DNA of 64,000 nucleotides from Nocardia terrae (GTDB taxonomy: Bacteria; Actinomycetota; Actinomycetes; Mycobacteriales; Mycobacteriaceae): assembly GCF_009760405.1 (NCBI RefSeq), contig NZ_WRPP01000001.1, positions 186,001 through 250,000 on the forward strand, read 5' to 3'. Both the position numbers and the translations under genes were made by a program. A model generated the notes under the pieces. The model made no database searches, was not told the origin of the DNA, and worked only from the letters and a program-made list of their open reading frames with translations. The number at the start of each line of letters is the position of its first letter. Within the stretch, counting starts at the first letter, position 1. This document shows, in pieces, positions 49,668 through 58,278 of this stretch.

Positions 49668-51125
49668 TCACGCCGCGCGAGAAACCTGCTCGCGTGACCG
49701 CGCCTCGAGATCGGAGGCGACCCGCTCCCCAACGTGATGGGACTCGTTGACTCGGGGAGTTTGGGTGGGGTCGATCGATTTCGGGGCGATCCACCCGACC
49801 CGCCCGGCGTGTGGGGAGTCTTTGCCGAGCATGACGGTCTTCCATCCGGTTTCGCTGTCGTTGACCATGGCGTGGTGGTGATCGCAGACCAGGGCGAGGT
49901 TGTTCAGGTCGGTGGGTCCGCCCTTGGCCCAATCGATCACGTGGTGGGCAGCGCACATGCTCGCAGGCATGTCACAGCCGGGGTGGGTGCAGCCCCGGTC
50001 GCGGGCGATCAGCCCGAGGCGTTGTCCACCGGAGGCGAGGCGCTTGCCGCGAGCCAGGTAGACCGGGACGCCGTGCTCGTCGAGGACGGCGAGGACCGGA
50101 CGAGTGCCGGTGGCCATCTTCAACGCCGAGTCGATCGGCACCTGCACCCCCGAAGCGGTGGTCGCCATGCCGGTGCCGCGTTCGACATCGGTGAGGTTCA
50201 TGACGAACACCGTCTGCACCGCCATCCCGCGATGCTTACCCAGCTTGCTCATATCGACGCCGGGTTGCAGCATCGCGATGAACGCATCATGGGTCCGCTG
50301 GGCCGCGTCACGGCGATCACGGCGCGCGGCAGCGTCCAGGAGTGTGGAGTCGATGACGGCATTGCTTGCGGTGCTGGGGCTTTCGGCGTCCTCGGGGTTG
50401 CACATGCCGGGGCGGGCGTATTTGGCCAGGAACGGATCCAGCAAGGCGCGCAGCTCCGGGGTGAGGTAGCCCTCGATCCAGGTCATGCCGTCGATGCCGG
50501 GACGCCCGACTTTGATGCCGCGCTTGCGCTGGCGGTCGGCGGTGTTGAACACCGTCCCATCAGGATCGACGCGGGCCATGATCTCGCGTCCGATCTTGGG
50601 CAGGTCATCGGGAAGCAAACCCTCGCACGACTTCTCGACCAGCAGTTCTTCGGTGCGGGCGCGTTCTTCGGCGGGCAGGTCGGACGGGAGATGGGTCATG
50701 ATCTTGACGATGTTGCGGGCATGATCCCGCGAAACCTCCCCCGCCGCAGCAGCTTCGGCCAGCACCGGCAGAGCGGCCGGGGTCAACTGCCCGTTCAACC
50801 CACGGAACTCTCCGCATTCGCGGGCGAGCTTGACCCGCACCGACGCATCCGCCGCCGACAACCCGAGGGTTTGACGCAGGAACGGAATCAGTTTCCCTGC
50901 GCCGCTGGTTTCGGGCAGGCACCGTTCGGAGGCTTCCAGGATCAGTTTCGGATCCAACGCGGCGAGTTGACGTTTGCAGGTTTCGAGCTGCTGCATGAAC
51001 TCCACGACCTCACCGTCGGAGAACGGTGCCAGGTCCCCGTGTCCGATCGTGTCGCACAGGTGATGGACGGCGGTCACCAGGTCGGTGAGACCGCTGCTGT
51101 CGAGTGTTACCCCCTTCGAACCCAT
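49668..51125 (-). CDS. DUF222/HNH endonuclease family protein (13E12-type)
   Basis: Protein of 485 aa with a long DUF222 region (about 15-330) and a C-terminal HNH nuclease motif: CTHPGCDMPASMCAAHHVIDW, GGPTDLNNLALVCDHHHAMV (about 385-430), complete with the zinc-type Cys pair and catalytic His. These multicopy genes of mycobacteria and nocardiae are associated with repetitive 13E12 elements; mobility by the protein itself is not shown. The ATG at 51125 follows the -10 box TAGAAT (51137-51132) by six bases, so the mRNA is probably leaderless. A single full-length copy, no flanking repeats seen. Confidence 0.92.
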   Translation of the reverse strand: MGSKGVTLDSSGLTDLVTAVHHLCDTIGHGDLAPFSDGEVVEFMQQLETCKRQLAALDPKLILEASERCLPETSGAGKLIPFLRQTLGLSAADASVRVKLARECGEFRGLNGQLTPAALPVLAEAAAAGEVSRDHARNIVKIMTHLPSDLPAEERARTEELLVEKSCEGLLPDDLPKIGREIMARVDPDGTVFNTADRQRKRGIKVGRPGIDGMTWIEGYLTPELRALLDPFLAKYARPGMCNPEDAESPSTASNAVIDSTLLDAAARRDRRDAAQRTHDAFIAMLQPGVDMSKLGKHRGMAVQTVFVMNLTDVERGTGMATTASGVQVPIDSALKMATGTRPVLAVLDEHGVPVYLARGKRLASGGQRLGLIARDRGCTHPGCDMPASMCAAHHVIDWAKGGPTDLNNLALVCDHHHAMVNDSETGWKTVMLGKDSPHAGRVGWIAPKSIDPTQTPRVNESHHVGERVASDLEARSREQVSRAA

Positions 51126-51191
51126 ATACCAATTCTACGCCCGCCACGATTGGTAGGGAACCCGAAATGTCCAGTATTGCAAGGCAATTCG

Positions 51192-52019
51192 CTAAATTGA
51201 CATAACCTTCAAGAAATGCGAGACCTCGTTAATCATTTCAAACCGACCAGCCCCGAGATATGTTCGTGGATCCGAAAGTCCACGCTTTCCGGCAAGGGTC
51301 GATCGAATAGATTCGGTAAGGGCGATATTCAGCCTCGTGGCTATATTGATCTTCGCCATTCCATGCTGGACGGCCGATTGCAGGCCCTTGTCGGGGACGC
51401 CCGAAGATCCGTGAAGTACCAGTGGGACACTAAGTTTCGCTGCCAGCCGCGCGATGAGTTCGTTGTCGAGTACGGCGTCCCGGCTGTGCATGGCGTGGGA
51501 TGAGCCGACCGCGACGGCGAGGGCGTCGACGCCGGTGGCGGAGACGAAGGCGGCGGCCTCGTCCGGGTCTGTGCGGACACCGGGGGTGTGGGCGCCGCCC
51601 TTTCCGCCGATCGCGCCGAGCTCGGCCTCCACGTGGACGCCGCGGTCGTGGCACCAGCGGGTGATCTCGGCGGTGGACTCGACATTGGCTGCGTAGTCGA
51701 GGGTGGAGGCGTCGTACATGACGGAATCGATGCCGAGTTCGACTGCCTCTCTGATCAATTCGTGGGTGGTGGCGTGGTCGAGGTGGACCGCGAGGCCGGC
51801 TGGGCTGTCGGCGGCGAGTTGGAGGCACGCGCGGGCGAGGGGTTTCAGTCCGCCGTGATAGCGGGCGGTGTTCTCCGAAATTTGCAGTACTGCAGGCTGA
51901 TTCACCGACTCCGCAGCCGCGGCGATGGCCTCGGCGTGTTCGAGCGTGATGACGTTGAAGGCGCCCAAGCCTCCGGGAGCGGTGGCGGCGAGCAGGTCGG
52001 GGATCGGGAGCAGGGTCAT
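51192..52019 (-). CDS. Class II fructose/tagatose-bisphosphate aldolase (GatY/KbaY-like)
   Basis: Protein of 275 aa. AFNVITLEHAEAI near the start, HLDHATTHELI (first metal-ligand His and catalytic Asp region, about 80-90), EAELGAIGGKGG near 134-145, VGSSHAMH and LHGSSGVPD (further metal-ligand His) and GMAKINIATRLN are class II aldolase motifs. In this setting it probably splits tagatose-1,6-bisphosphate into dihydroxyacetone phosphate and glyceraldehyde-3-phosphate. The start overlaps the PfkB gene stop (ATGA), marking the fifth and last gene of the catabolic operon. The open frame continues far upstream but only as a shadow of the kinase gene. Confidence 0.92.
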   Translation of the reverse strand: MTLLPIPDLLAATAPGGLGAFNVITLEHAEAIAAAAESVNQPAVLQISENTARYHGGLKPLARACLQLAADSPAGLAVHLDHATTHELIREAVELGIDSVMYDASTLDYAANVESTAEITRWCHDRGVHVEAELGAIGGKGGAHTPGVRTDPDEAAAFVSATGVDALAVAVGSSHAMHSRDAVLDNELIARLAAKLSVPLVLHGSSGVPDKGLQSAVQHGMAKINIATRLNIALTESIRSTLAGKRGLSDPRTYLGAGRFEMINEVSHFLKVMSI

Positions 52020-52963
52020 GGCCGGGGCTCCGGGGTCGGCATGTCCAGCGCGGTGACGCGGATTGTCGGGGTGAGGCGGTCGCGGAGGGTCATGTCGATC
52101 TCTCCGGCGACCGGAATGACTACGGCGGCGGCGGAGGTCGCGACGGCATCGGTCAGCAGGGTCGGCCAGTCGGGGTCGCCGGTGGCCAGGGCGCGGATGA
52201 CCGCGGCGGAGGCGGCGTCGCCCGCGCCGGTCGGGTTGCCCGCCAACGGTTCCGGCAGGCTGGCCGACCAGGCTCCGTCCGAGGTGACGGCCACGATGCC
52301 CGCGGCCCCCAGCGTCGCGACGACGGCGCGGACGCCCGCGTCCACCAGCGCGCCGGCGGCGGACACCACCGCTTCGGGCCGTTCGGCGACGACACCCGTG
52401 AGGCGTTCCAGCTCGTCCTGGTTGGGCATGAGGACGATGCCGGGAACGGTCGCGGCCACTTTCAAAGCCGGGCCGTCGACATCGCAGACGGTCGGGATGC
52501 CCGCCGCGACGGCCGCGCGCGCCAGATCGGCCGGAACGGTCTCGTCGACGCCGCCGGGCAGCGAGCCCGACACCACCAAGCCCTTCAGCTCCGGGAGCAG
52601 GAATTCGATGCGATCGCGCAGCCGGTCGACGGCGTGCAATTCGTGGATGTACGCGCCCGGCTCCCACAGGCCGGTCGCCGTGCCGTCACGGGATTCGCTG
52701 ATCACCACGGTGCGCCGGACCCACGGCAGGGCGGGGACGAAGTCGGCGGGGAACTCCGCGGCGGCGGCCGCGGCGAAGGTGTGGTCGGCGAATCCGGTCG
52801 CGCAGGCGTAGGTTCCGAGCTGTGACAGCACGCGCGCGACATTGATGCCCTTGCCGCCCAATCGTTGTTCGACCGCCAGCACCCGATGCGCTCGTCCGCG
52901 TTCGAGCCGCTCCAGCCGGTAGGTCATGTCGTAGGCGGGATTCATTGTCACGGTGAGGATCAC
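52016..52963 (-). CDS. PfkB-family hexose kinase, tagatose-6-phosphate/1-phosphofructokinase type
   Basis: Protein of about 315 aa. LTVTMNPAYDMTY at the N-terminus, GGKGINVARVLSQLG near residue 38, SGSLPGG near 125, and the catalytic NPTGAGDAASA motif near 245 identify the FruK/LacC branch of PfkB kinases, which phosphorylate a sugar phosphate at the second position. I prefer the GTG at 52963, which overlaps the nagA stop as GTGA and gives the usual MILTVT-type start; an ATG at 52972 is also in frame. In the operon it most likely makes tagatose-1,6-bisphosphate from tagatose-6-phosphate. Confidence 0.9.
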   Translation of the reverse strand: MILTVTMNPAYDMTYRLERLERGRAHRVLAVEQRLGGKGINVARVLSQLGTYACATGFADHTFAAAAAAEFPADFVPALPWVRRTVVISESRDGTATGLWEPGAYIHELHAVDRLRDRIEFLLPELKGLVVSGSLPGGVDETVPADLARAAVAAGIPTVCDVDGPALKVAATVPGIVLMPNQDELERLTGVVAERPEAVVSAAGALVDAGVRAVVATLGAAGIVAVTSDGAWSASLPEPLAGNPTGAGDAASAAVIRALATGDPDWPTLLTDAVATSAAAVVIPVAGEIDMTLRDRLTPTIRVTALDMPTPEPRP

Positions 52964-54117
52964 GCCAGCCACCGTCCTCGTCTCAGCACGCGTCGCAGAT
53001 TCAGTTCTTCGTCGAGGACCACCGCGTCGGCGTACATGCCGGGGCGCAGATCACCGACTTCGTCGAGCCCGGCCGCGTCGGCGGGCGTCGTGGTGACGGC
53101 GGCGACCGCCTCGGCCAGCGGCGCGCCGCATTCGCGGACGGCCCAGCGCAGGCCCTGCAGCAGCGTCGAGGTGCCGCCCGCGAGCGAACCGCCGGGCACC
53201 CGCGCCACACCGTCGGTCACCGTCACCGACTTCGGGCCCAGCCGGTACTCCCCGTCGGGCATGCCCGCGGCCTGCATGGCGTCGGTGACCAGCACGACCC
53301 GGCCGGGCGCGGCGGCGAAAACCAAGGCGCCGAACCCGGAATCGACGTGCACGCCGTCGCCGATGAGCTCGACGAACGCGTGCCGTTGCGCGGCCGCGAC
53401 CAGGCCCGCGGCCACCGGTCCGGGTGCGCGGTGGTGCAGGGGCGGCATGCCGTTCGCCAGATGGGTGACCAGGGTGGCGCAGCCCTCGGGGCTCAGGGCC
53501 GAGCGGAAGCGGGTGAAGCTCGCGTCACTGTGACCGACCGCGACAACCACGCCACTGTCGGCGAGCTGTTTGGCGGCGGCGTCGAAACCGGGGCGTTCCG
53601 GGGCCAGGGTCATGACCCGCAGGCGGCCGTCGGCGGCGCGCAGCAGCCGCTCGATCAGGGCCGGATCGGGATCGGTGAGGTGGGCGAGATCGTGTGCCCC
53701 GCAGCGGGTCCTGGACAGGAACGGACCCTCGATGTGGATTCCGGCGATCAGGCCGTCGGAGACCAGCGGCCGCAGGGCAGCCGCCTGGGCCACCATGACA
53801 TCCGGGGCGGCGGTCACGAGGCTCGCGAGCACGCTGGTCGAACCGTTCCGATGGTGAAAGGCCGCGGCCGCGCGGGCCTCCGCCGGATCCACCGTGTCGA
53901 ATCGATGCCCGAAACCGCCGTGCGTGTGAATGTCCACCAGACCGGGCAGCACCGTTCCCGCGTACTCGGGCGGCAGTTCCCTGTGGGTGGTGGCCCATTC
54001 GGTGGCCGGGCGCACCGCGGCGACCCGCTCGCCCTGCACGGTGACCACCGCGTCGTCCAGCACCCCGGCACGCGTCACCACCCGGCCGCGCAGCTCCAGC
54101 CCGCGCTTGCCGTTCAC
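52960..54117 (-). CDS. nagA: N-acetylhexosamine-6-phosphate deacetylase
   Basis: Protein of 385 aa of the amidohydrolase superfamily. LPGLVDIHTHGGFG carries the HxH metal motif (near 64), HIEGPFL the catalytic-region Glu near 128, GHSDASF and HLANGMPPLHHR further ligands, and LVTDAMQAAG the catalytic Asp; all are NagA hallmarks. It removes acetate from GlcNAc-6-P or GalNAc-6-P. Its GTG start overlaps the ROK kinase stop (GTGA). In the context of tagatose-type downstream enzymes, the GalNAc version (AgaA role) is the likelier job. Confidence 0.93.
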   Translation of the reverse strand: MNGKRGLELRGRVVTRAGVLDDAVVTVQGERVAAVRPATEWATTHRELPPEYAGTVLPGLVDIHTHGGFGHRFDTVDPAEARAAAAFHHRNGSTSVLASLVTAAPDVMVAQAAALRPLVSDGLIAGIHIEGPFLSRTRCGAHDLAHLTDPDPALIERLLRAADGRLRVMTLAPERPGFDAAAKQLADSGVVVAVGHSDASFTRFRSALSPEGCATLVTHLANGMPPLHHRAPGPVAAGLVAAAQRHAFVELIGDGVHVDSGFGALVFAAAPGRVVLVTDAMQAAGMPDGEYRLGPKSVTVTDGVARVPGGSLAGGTSTLLQGLRWAVRECGAPLAEAVAAVTTTPADAAGLDEVGDLRPGMYADAVVLDEELNLRRVLRRGRWLA

Positions 54118-55055
54118 CGCAGCGACCCCGTCCTGGCCAGCTGCGCCGCACCGATCAAACCGGCTCGAATCCCGAACTCGCCCAGCGCTATCCGCGGCAC
54201 CGGCGCGACCCGCAGCAGGGTGGTCAGGCGGGCCTGCAGTGCCGAGGTGAGCACCGTGCCCGCGCGGGCCAGTCCGCCGCCCAGCACGATCAGCTCCGGA
54301 CAGCTCGCGTGAACGACGCCCAACAGGCCCGCGGCCAAAGCGTCGACGGCATCGTCCACGACCGCATGCGCTTCGGGATCGGTGTCGAGGGCGGCGAAAA
54401 CCACATCCGCACCCGATATTTCACGCCCGGTCCGGGCGGCGTAGGCGCGGGCGATGGCAGGACCGGAGGCGACCGTCTCGACACAGCCGACATTGCCGCA
54501 CGGGCAGGGCAGACCGTCGCGGTAGCGAACGGGAATGTGGCCGTACTCCCCGGCCTGCGCGACCCCGCTCTGCCCGGCGGAGGCGCGCACCAGCCGCCCG
54601 CCCACCGACAGGGTGCCGCTGATACCCGTCCCGATGATCAGCACGCACACGTCGTCGTGCCCGCGCCCGGCTCCGTAGCGCCATTCGGCCCAGCCCGCGA
54701 CGGTCACGTCGTGATCGATCAGCACCGGCAGGCCCCACCGGTCGGTGAACCGGCTGCCCACCTTCACATTCCGCCACCCCAGATTGGCGGCGAAGAGGGC
54801 GATGGCGCGGTCGGGATCGACGAGGCCCGGCAGGATGACGGCCGCTCGGGCCACCCGGTCACGCAGATCCGGCGTCAGCTCGTCCAATAGCCGCAGGCCC
54901 AGCGTTTCGATCGCCTCGAAGGCGGCCTCGCCGTACGGCGTCTCGACGGTGTCCGCGCACAGGACGTTCCCGTCGGCATCGGTGATCTCACCCTTGGTGG
55001 TGCCGCCCCCGACGTCGACTGCCAGCACCAGATCCGTTGTCACATCAGCTAACAC
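54114..55055 (-). CDS. ROK-family sugar kinase
   Basis: Protein of 313 aa. ATP-binding AVDVGGGTTKG (about 12-22), GTGISG near 140, and the ROK zinc motif region EYGHIPV plus CPCGNVGCVE (about 170-190) are intact; no N-terminal winged helix is present, so it is an enzyme, not a ROK repressor. It should phosphorylate the incoming N-acetylhexosamine at C6. It starts about 10 bp after the SIS gene; a GTG at 55043 is an alternative start 12 bases further in. No sugar-specific residue can be read with confidence. Confidence 0.9.
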   Translation of the reverse strand: MLADVTTDLVLAVDVGGGTTKGEITDADGNVLCADTVETPYGEAAFEAIETLGLRLLDELTPDLRDRVARAAVILPGLVDPDRAIALFAANLGWRNVKVGSRFTDRWGLPVLIDHDVTVAGWAEWRYGAGRGHDDVCVLIIGTGISGTLSVGGRLVRASAGQSGVAQAGEYGHIPVRYRDGLPCPCGNVGCVETVASGPAIARAYAARTGREISGADVVFAALDTDPEAHAVVDDAVDALAAGLLGVVHASCPELIVLGGGLARAGTVLTSALQARLTTLLRVAPVPRIALGEFGIRAGLIGAAQLARTGSLR

Positions 55056-55065
55056 GCCACACCCA

Positions 55066-55983
55066 TCAGCTCAATATGACCGATCGGCCGAGGTTGCGTG
55101 GGCGATCCGGATCCAATCCCAGGTCAGCGGCGCGCAGCAGGCAAAGTCGGTGCACCCGCACCAGCTCGGCCATGGGGTCGAAGGAGCGATGCTCGAAATG
55201 CGCTCCGGTGGCGTGTATCTCCGCGGCCAGGCCCGGCACCGGCGGTCCGAACGCCCACACCGCGCGACCGGGGCCGGCCAGGCTGATGGGGCCGTGGCGG
55301 TATTCGGTGGCCAGGTTGGAATCGGTCCAGGAGCGGCAGGACTCACGCAGCTTCAGGGCGGCCTCCTCGGCCAGCGCGGCGGCGAAACCCATTCCCACGA
55401 AACTGATCTGCTCGGCGTGACGGACATTCGCCACCGCCTCGTGGGCGGTCTCGGCCAGCACGGCGCGGGCCTGGGCGATGACCGGGGTGAGATCCTCCCC
55501 GAGGTGCCAGCGCAGGATCGCCAGCGTCGTTGTGGCGAACCGGGTTTGGACCACCGACTGCTCGTCGACCTCGTTGATGAGGATCGGCGCGGCCATCGAC
55601 AGCACCGGCGTCCCGGGACTGGAGCTGATGACGGTGCGCGGAATCCCTTCGGGCAGTGCGGAGATGGCGTCGAGGACCTCGGTGGTGGTGCCGGAGCGGC
55701 AGATCGCCAGGTACCTGTCGTACTCGCGCCCCGCGGGCAGCGCGCTCGCGGGCCATGCGTCGGTGAGGCCCGCTCCGGCGGCCTCCCGCAGGGCCGCGTA
55801 GGCCCGGGCCATGAACAGCGAGGTGCCGCAGCCGAACACGGCCACCCGCTCGCCGGGCGCGGGCAGCAGGTCGCGGTGGGCGGCGGCGGTGGTGGCGGCG
55901 CGGGTCCAGTCGTCGGGCTGGGTGGCGACCTCGGCGGCCAGATGGGTTGCGGAGGCGGAGATTCGATTCGCATCGGGCAGCAC
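55066..55983 (-). CDS. SIS-domain sugar isomerase/deaminase (AgaS-like)
   Basis: Protein of 305 aa with two SIS halves: VAVFGCGTSLFMARAYAAL, CRSGTTTEVLDAI and ISSSPGTPVLSMA in the first, ISFVGMGFAAALAEEAALKLRE and ATEYRHGPISL in the second. This matches AgaS, the galactosamine-6-phosphate isomerase/deaminase yielding tagatose-6-phosphate, and glucosamine-6-phosphate deaminase-like relatives. The GTG at 55983 is set by a promoter of TTGACA-N17-GATCCT ending six bases upstream (leaderless); longer frames upstream run through the promoter and have no support. It is the first gene of the five-gene catabolic operon. Confidence 0.88.
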   Translation of the reverse strand: MLPDANRISASATHLAAEVATQPDDWTRAATTAAAHRDLLPAPGERVAVFGCGTSLFMARAYAALREAAGAGLTDAWPASALPAGREYDRYLAICRSGTTTEVLDAISALPEGIPRTVISSSPGTPVLSMAAPILINEVDEQSVVQTRFATTTLAILRWHLGEDLTPVIAQARAVLAETAHEAVANVRHAEQISFVGMGFAAALAEEAALKLRESCRSWTDSNLATEYRHGPISLAGPGRAVWAFGPPVPGLAAEIHATGAHFEHRSFDPMAELVRVHRLCLLRAADLGLDPDRPRNLGRSVILS

Positions 55984-55989
55984 GTACCC

Positions 55990-56039
55990 AGGATCAGGCC
56001 CGTGATCGTTGATGTCAATTTCCTGTTTCAAACGATCAC
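55990..56039 (-). promoter_or_regulatory. Promoter and operator of the amino-sugar catabolic operon
   Basis: On the minus strand TTGACA (56018-56013) and GATCCT (55995-55990) are 17 bp apart and the GTG at 55983 follows after six bases. A perfect 9-bp inverted repeat, GTGATCGTT at 56002-56010 and AACGATCAC at 56031-56039, brackets the -35 box. This is a good candidate operator for the DeoR-type regulator encoded at 59099. Confidence 0.82.
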
Positions 56040-56060
56040 ATTCGAGCACGATCCGGGTTA

Positions 56061-56111
56061 GATTCGGACAATACGAATCGTTCGCTACATCATCCGCGAT
56101 TCGTGTCGCGG
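56061..56111 (+). promoter_or_regulatory. Candidate operators upstream of the sugar ABC transporter genes
   Basis: GATTCG at 56061 and CGAATC at 56074-56079 form a 6-7-6 inverted repeat; CCGCGA and TCGCGG (56094-56099 and 56106-56111) form a second. A GAATCGTTC at 56075-56083 resembles the GTGATCGTT half-site of the divergent operon. The promoter for the binding protein gene must lie here, but I could not pick a clear -10/-35 pair. Confidence 0.45.
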
Positions 56112-56137
56112 GGTGTGCAGATTGAGAGGCCCTTGTC

Positions 56138-57382
56138 GTGAAACGTCCACTGCGCGGCGCATTTTCTTGGATTGCGCTGACCACCGGCCTGGTTCTGACG
56201 GTGTCCGCCTGCGGCTTCGGCGGTAGCAAGTCGGACGACAACGACCCCAACACGCTCACCTTCCTGGCGCCGACCTACAGCGACGGCACCAAGGGCAGAT
56301 GGGAAGGCATCATCGCCGACTTCGAGAAGGCCAACCCGGATGTCAAGGTCAAACTCTCGATGGAGTCCTGGGATTCGATCAATGACGTGGTCCGCACCGA
56401 CCTGCAGACCAAGAGCGCCACGCCCGACATCCTCAACATCGACGCCTACTCCACCTTCGCCACCGATGGCCAGCTGTACCCGGCCACCGATGTCGTGGAC
56501 GCCTCGGTGATCAGCGACATCCAGCCCGGCTTCGCGAAGAACGCCTCGATCAACGGAACCCAGTGGGCGCTACCGCTTTTCGCGTCCACCCGCACGCTGT
56601 TCTACAACACCGACCTGTTCGCCAAGGCCGGGATCGCCGCACCGCCCAAGACCTGGGCCGAGCTCACCGACGACGCCAAGAAGATCCAGGCGCTCGGCGG
56701 CGGCGTCTCCGGCTACGGGCTGCCGCTGGGCAGTGAGGAAGCACAGGGCGAAACCTCCATCTGGACCTTCGGCGCGGGCGGTCAGTGGTCCGACGGCGAC
56801 AAGGTCACCGTCGACACCCCGCAGAACCTCGAGGGCGTGCGGGCCATGAAGGCCATCGCGGATGCCGGTGTCACCGAGCAGAATCCCGGCGCGACCAACC
56901 GACTCGACGTGATCAACGCCTTCATCCAGGGCAAGATCGGCATGATCGAGGGCCTGCCGCCCACCATCAGCCAGATCGCCGACAAGAATCCGAGCCTGAA
57001 GTACGCGACCGCGCCGACGCCGACCAAGACCGGGGACGCGGTGACCCTGGGCGTGGCCGATCACCTGATGGCGTTCAAGAAGGACGGCAAGAAGGCGCCG
57101 GCCATCAAGAAGTTCCTCACCTACTTCTACTCCGCCGCCGTCTATTCGAAGTTCGTGAGCAGCGAGCACTTCATCGCCGTCACCAATTCCGGAGCCACCG
57201 CGCTGGCCGACGATCCGGTGACCAAGGCGTTCGCCTCGACCCTGCCGGTGGCCAAGTTCTACCCGAGCAACAACCCGAAATGGGGTGCCGCACAGGGCGC
57301 CATCCGGCAGCAGATGGGCACGATCGCACAGGGCAGTGATCCCGCGACGGTGCTGCAGAAGATTCAGCAGGCGGCGAGTTGA
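56138..57382 (+). CDS. ABC sugar transporter, lipoprotein substrate-binding protein
   Basis: Protein of 414 aa. The N-terminus has a lipoprotein signal: basic KRPLRG, a hydrophobic stretch and the lipobox VSAC (Cys25), so the mature protein is lipid-anchored outside the membrane. The rest is a family 1 extracellular solute-binding protein (TFLAPTYSDG, GIIADFEKANPDVKVKL, NTDLFAKAGIAAPPKTWAEL, GKIGMIEGLPPT). GTG 56138 follows a GAGAGG site. It is the first gene of an operon with two permeases and the regulator; substrate is inferred to be an N-acetylhexosamine or an oligosaccharide containing it. Confidence 0.93.
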   Translation: MKRPLRGAFSWIALTTGLVLTVSACGFGGSKSDDNDPNTLTFLAPTYSDGTKGRWEGIIADFEKANPDVKVKLSMESWDSINDVVRTDLQTKSATPDILNIDAYSTFATDGQLYPATDVVDASVISDIQPGFAKNASINGTQWALPLFASTRTLFYNTDLFAKAGIAAPPKTWAELTDDAKKIQALGGGVSGYGLPLGSEEAQGETSIWTFGAGGQWSDGDKVTVDTPQNLEGVRAMKAIADAGVTEQNPGATNRLDVINAFIQGKIGMIEGLPPTISQIADKNPSLKYATAPTPTKTGDAVTLGVADHLMAFKKDGKKAPAIKKFLTYFYSAAVYSKFVSSEHFIAVTNSGATALADDPVTKAFASTLPVAKFYPSNNPKWGAAQGAIRQQMGTIAQGSDPATVLQKIQQAAS

Positions 57383-58278
57383 GGGGCGTCGCCTCCCATC
57401 GATCCACGGCCACGTTGCGCGCGTTGCCGTGGATCGGCCCTGTGCTCATCCTCATCGCGGCGGTGGTGGCCTTCCCCGCCGCCTACATGTTCTGGACCTC
57501 GACCCGGGACCTGAGCGCCTACGGGCAGGATCGGGGACCGGCCGGATTCGCTAACTTCCGAAGGCTTTTCGCCATCGACGAGCTGCCCTCGGTCCTGATG
57601 CACACCCTGGTGTGGGTGGTGGCGGTCGTGGTGATCACCCTCGTGCTCTCGGCGGGGCTGGCGCAATTCCTCAACAAGGATTTTCCGGGGCGGACCGCGG
57701 TGCGGCTGGCCATCCTGGTGCCGTGGGCGGCGTCGGTGGTCATGACGACCACCATCTTCGAGTACATGCTGGACCCGAATGTGGGGCTCGCCAACCGGTT
57801 CCTGGTCGACATCGGGGTGCTGGACCGGGGATTCGGGTTCACCAAGCAGCCGGGACCGGCGTTCCTGGTGGCCATCGGGGTGGCGGTGTTCGTGTCGATC
57901 CCCTTCACGACCTACACGATTCTCGCCGGGCTGCAATCGATTCCCGCGGACATGGACGAGGCGGGCCGGGTGGACGGCGCGAGCCCCTGGCAGCGGTACC
58001 TGTATCTGACACTGCCGCAACTGCGCCCGGCCATGGCGGTGGCGACGGTCATCAACATCATCAACTCGTTCAACTCGCTGCCCATCCTGCAGGTGCTGAC
58101 CGGCAGCATCGCGGGCTTCTCCGCCGACACCACAACAACCCTGACCTTCAAGCTGATTCGGCAGAATCAGCAGGTCGCGACCGCGGCCGCCATGAGCGTG
58201 CTGAACTTCGCGCTGATCCTGGTGATCATCGCCATCTACGTGAAGCTGATCCGGCCCGCCGGTGAGGAGGCGCGATGA
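57379..58278 (+). CDS. ABC sugar transporter permease (MalF-type)
   Basis: Protein of 299 aa with about six membrane segments and the cytoplasmic EAA loop (EAGRVDGASPWQRYLYLTLPQLRP) that docks on an ATPase. The TTG start overlaps the binding protein stop (TTGA) and no better in-frame start is nearby, so translation is coupled. It forms the channel with the next gene. No ATPase gene is in the operon; by analogy with other actinobacteria an MsiK-like ATPase shared between sugar transporters probably powers it. Confidence 0.92.
   Translation: MRGVASHRSTATLRALPWIGPVLILIAAVVAFPAAYMFWTSTRDLSAYGQDRGPAGFANFRRLFAIDELPSVLMHTLVWVVAVVVITLVLSAGLAQFLNKDFPGRTAVRLAILVPWAASVVMTTTIFEYMLDPNVGLANRFLVDIGVLDRGFGFTKQPGPAFLVAIGVAVFVSIPFTTYTILAGLQSIPADMDEAGRVDGASPWQRYLYLTLPQLRPAMAVATVINIINSFNSLPILQVLTGSIAGFSADTTTTLTFKLIRQNQQVATAAAMSVLNFALILVIIAIYVKLIRPAGEEAR

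Noticed and set aside
49668..51125. The DUF222/HNH gene as evidence of an active mobile element
   Set aside because: No inverted or direct repeats flank it and no transposase or integrase is near; such genes are common chromosomal families.
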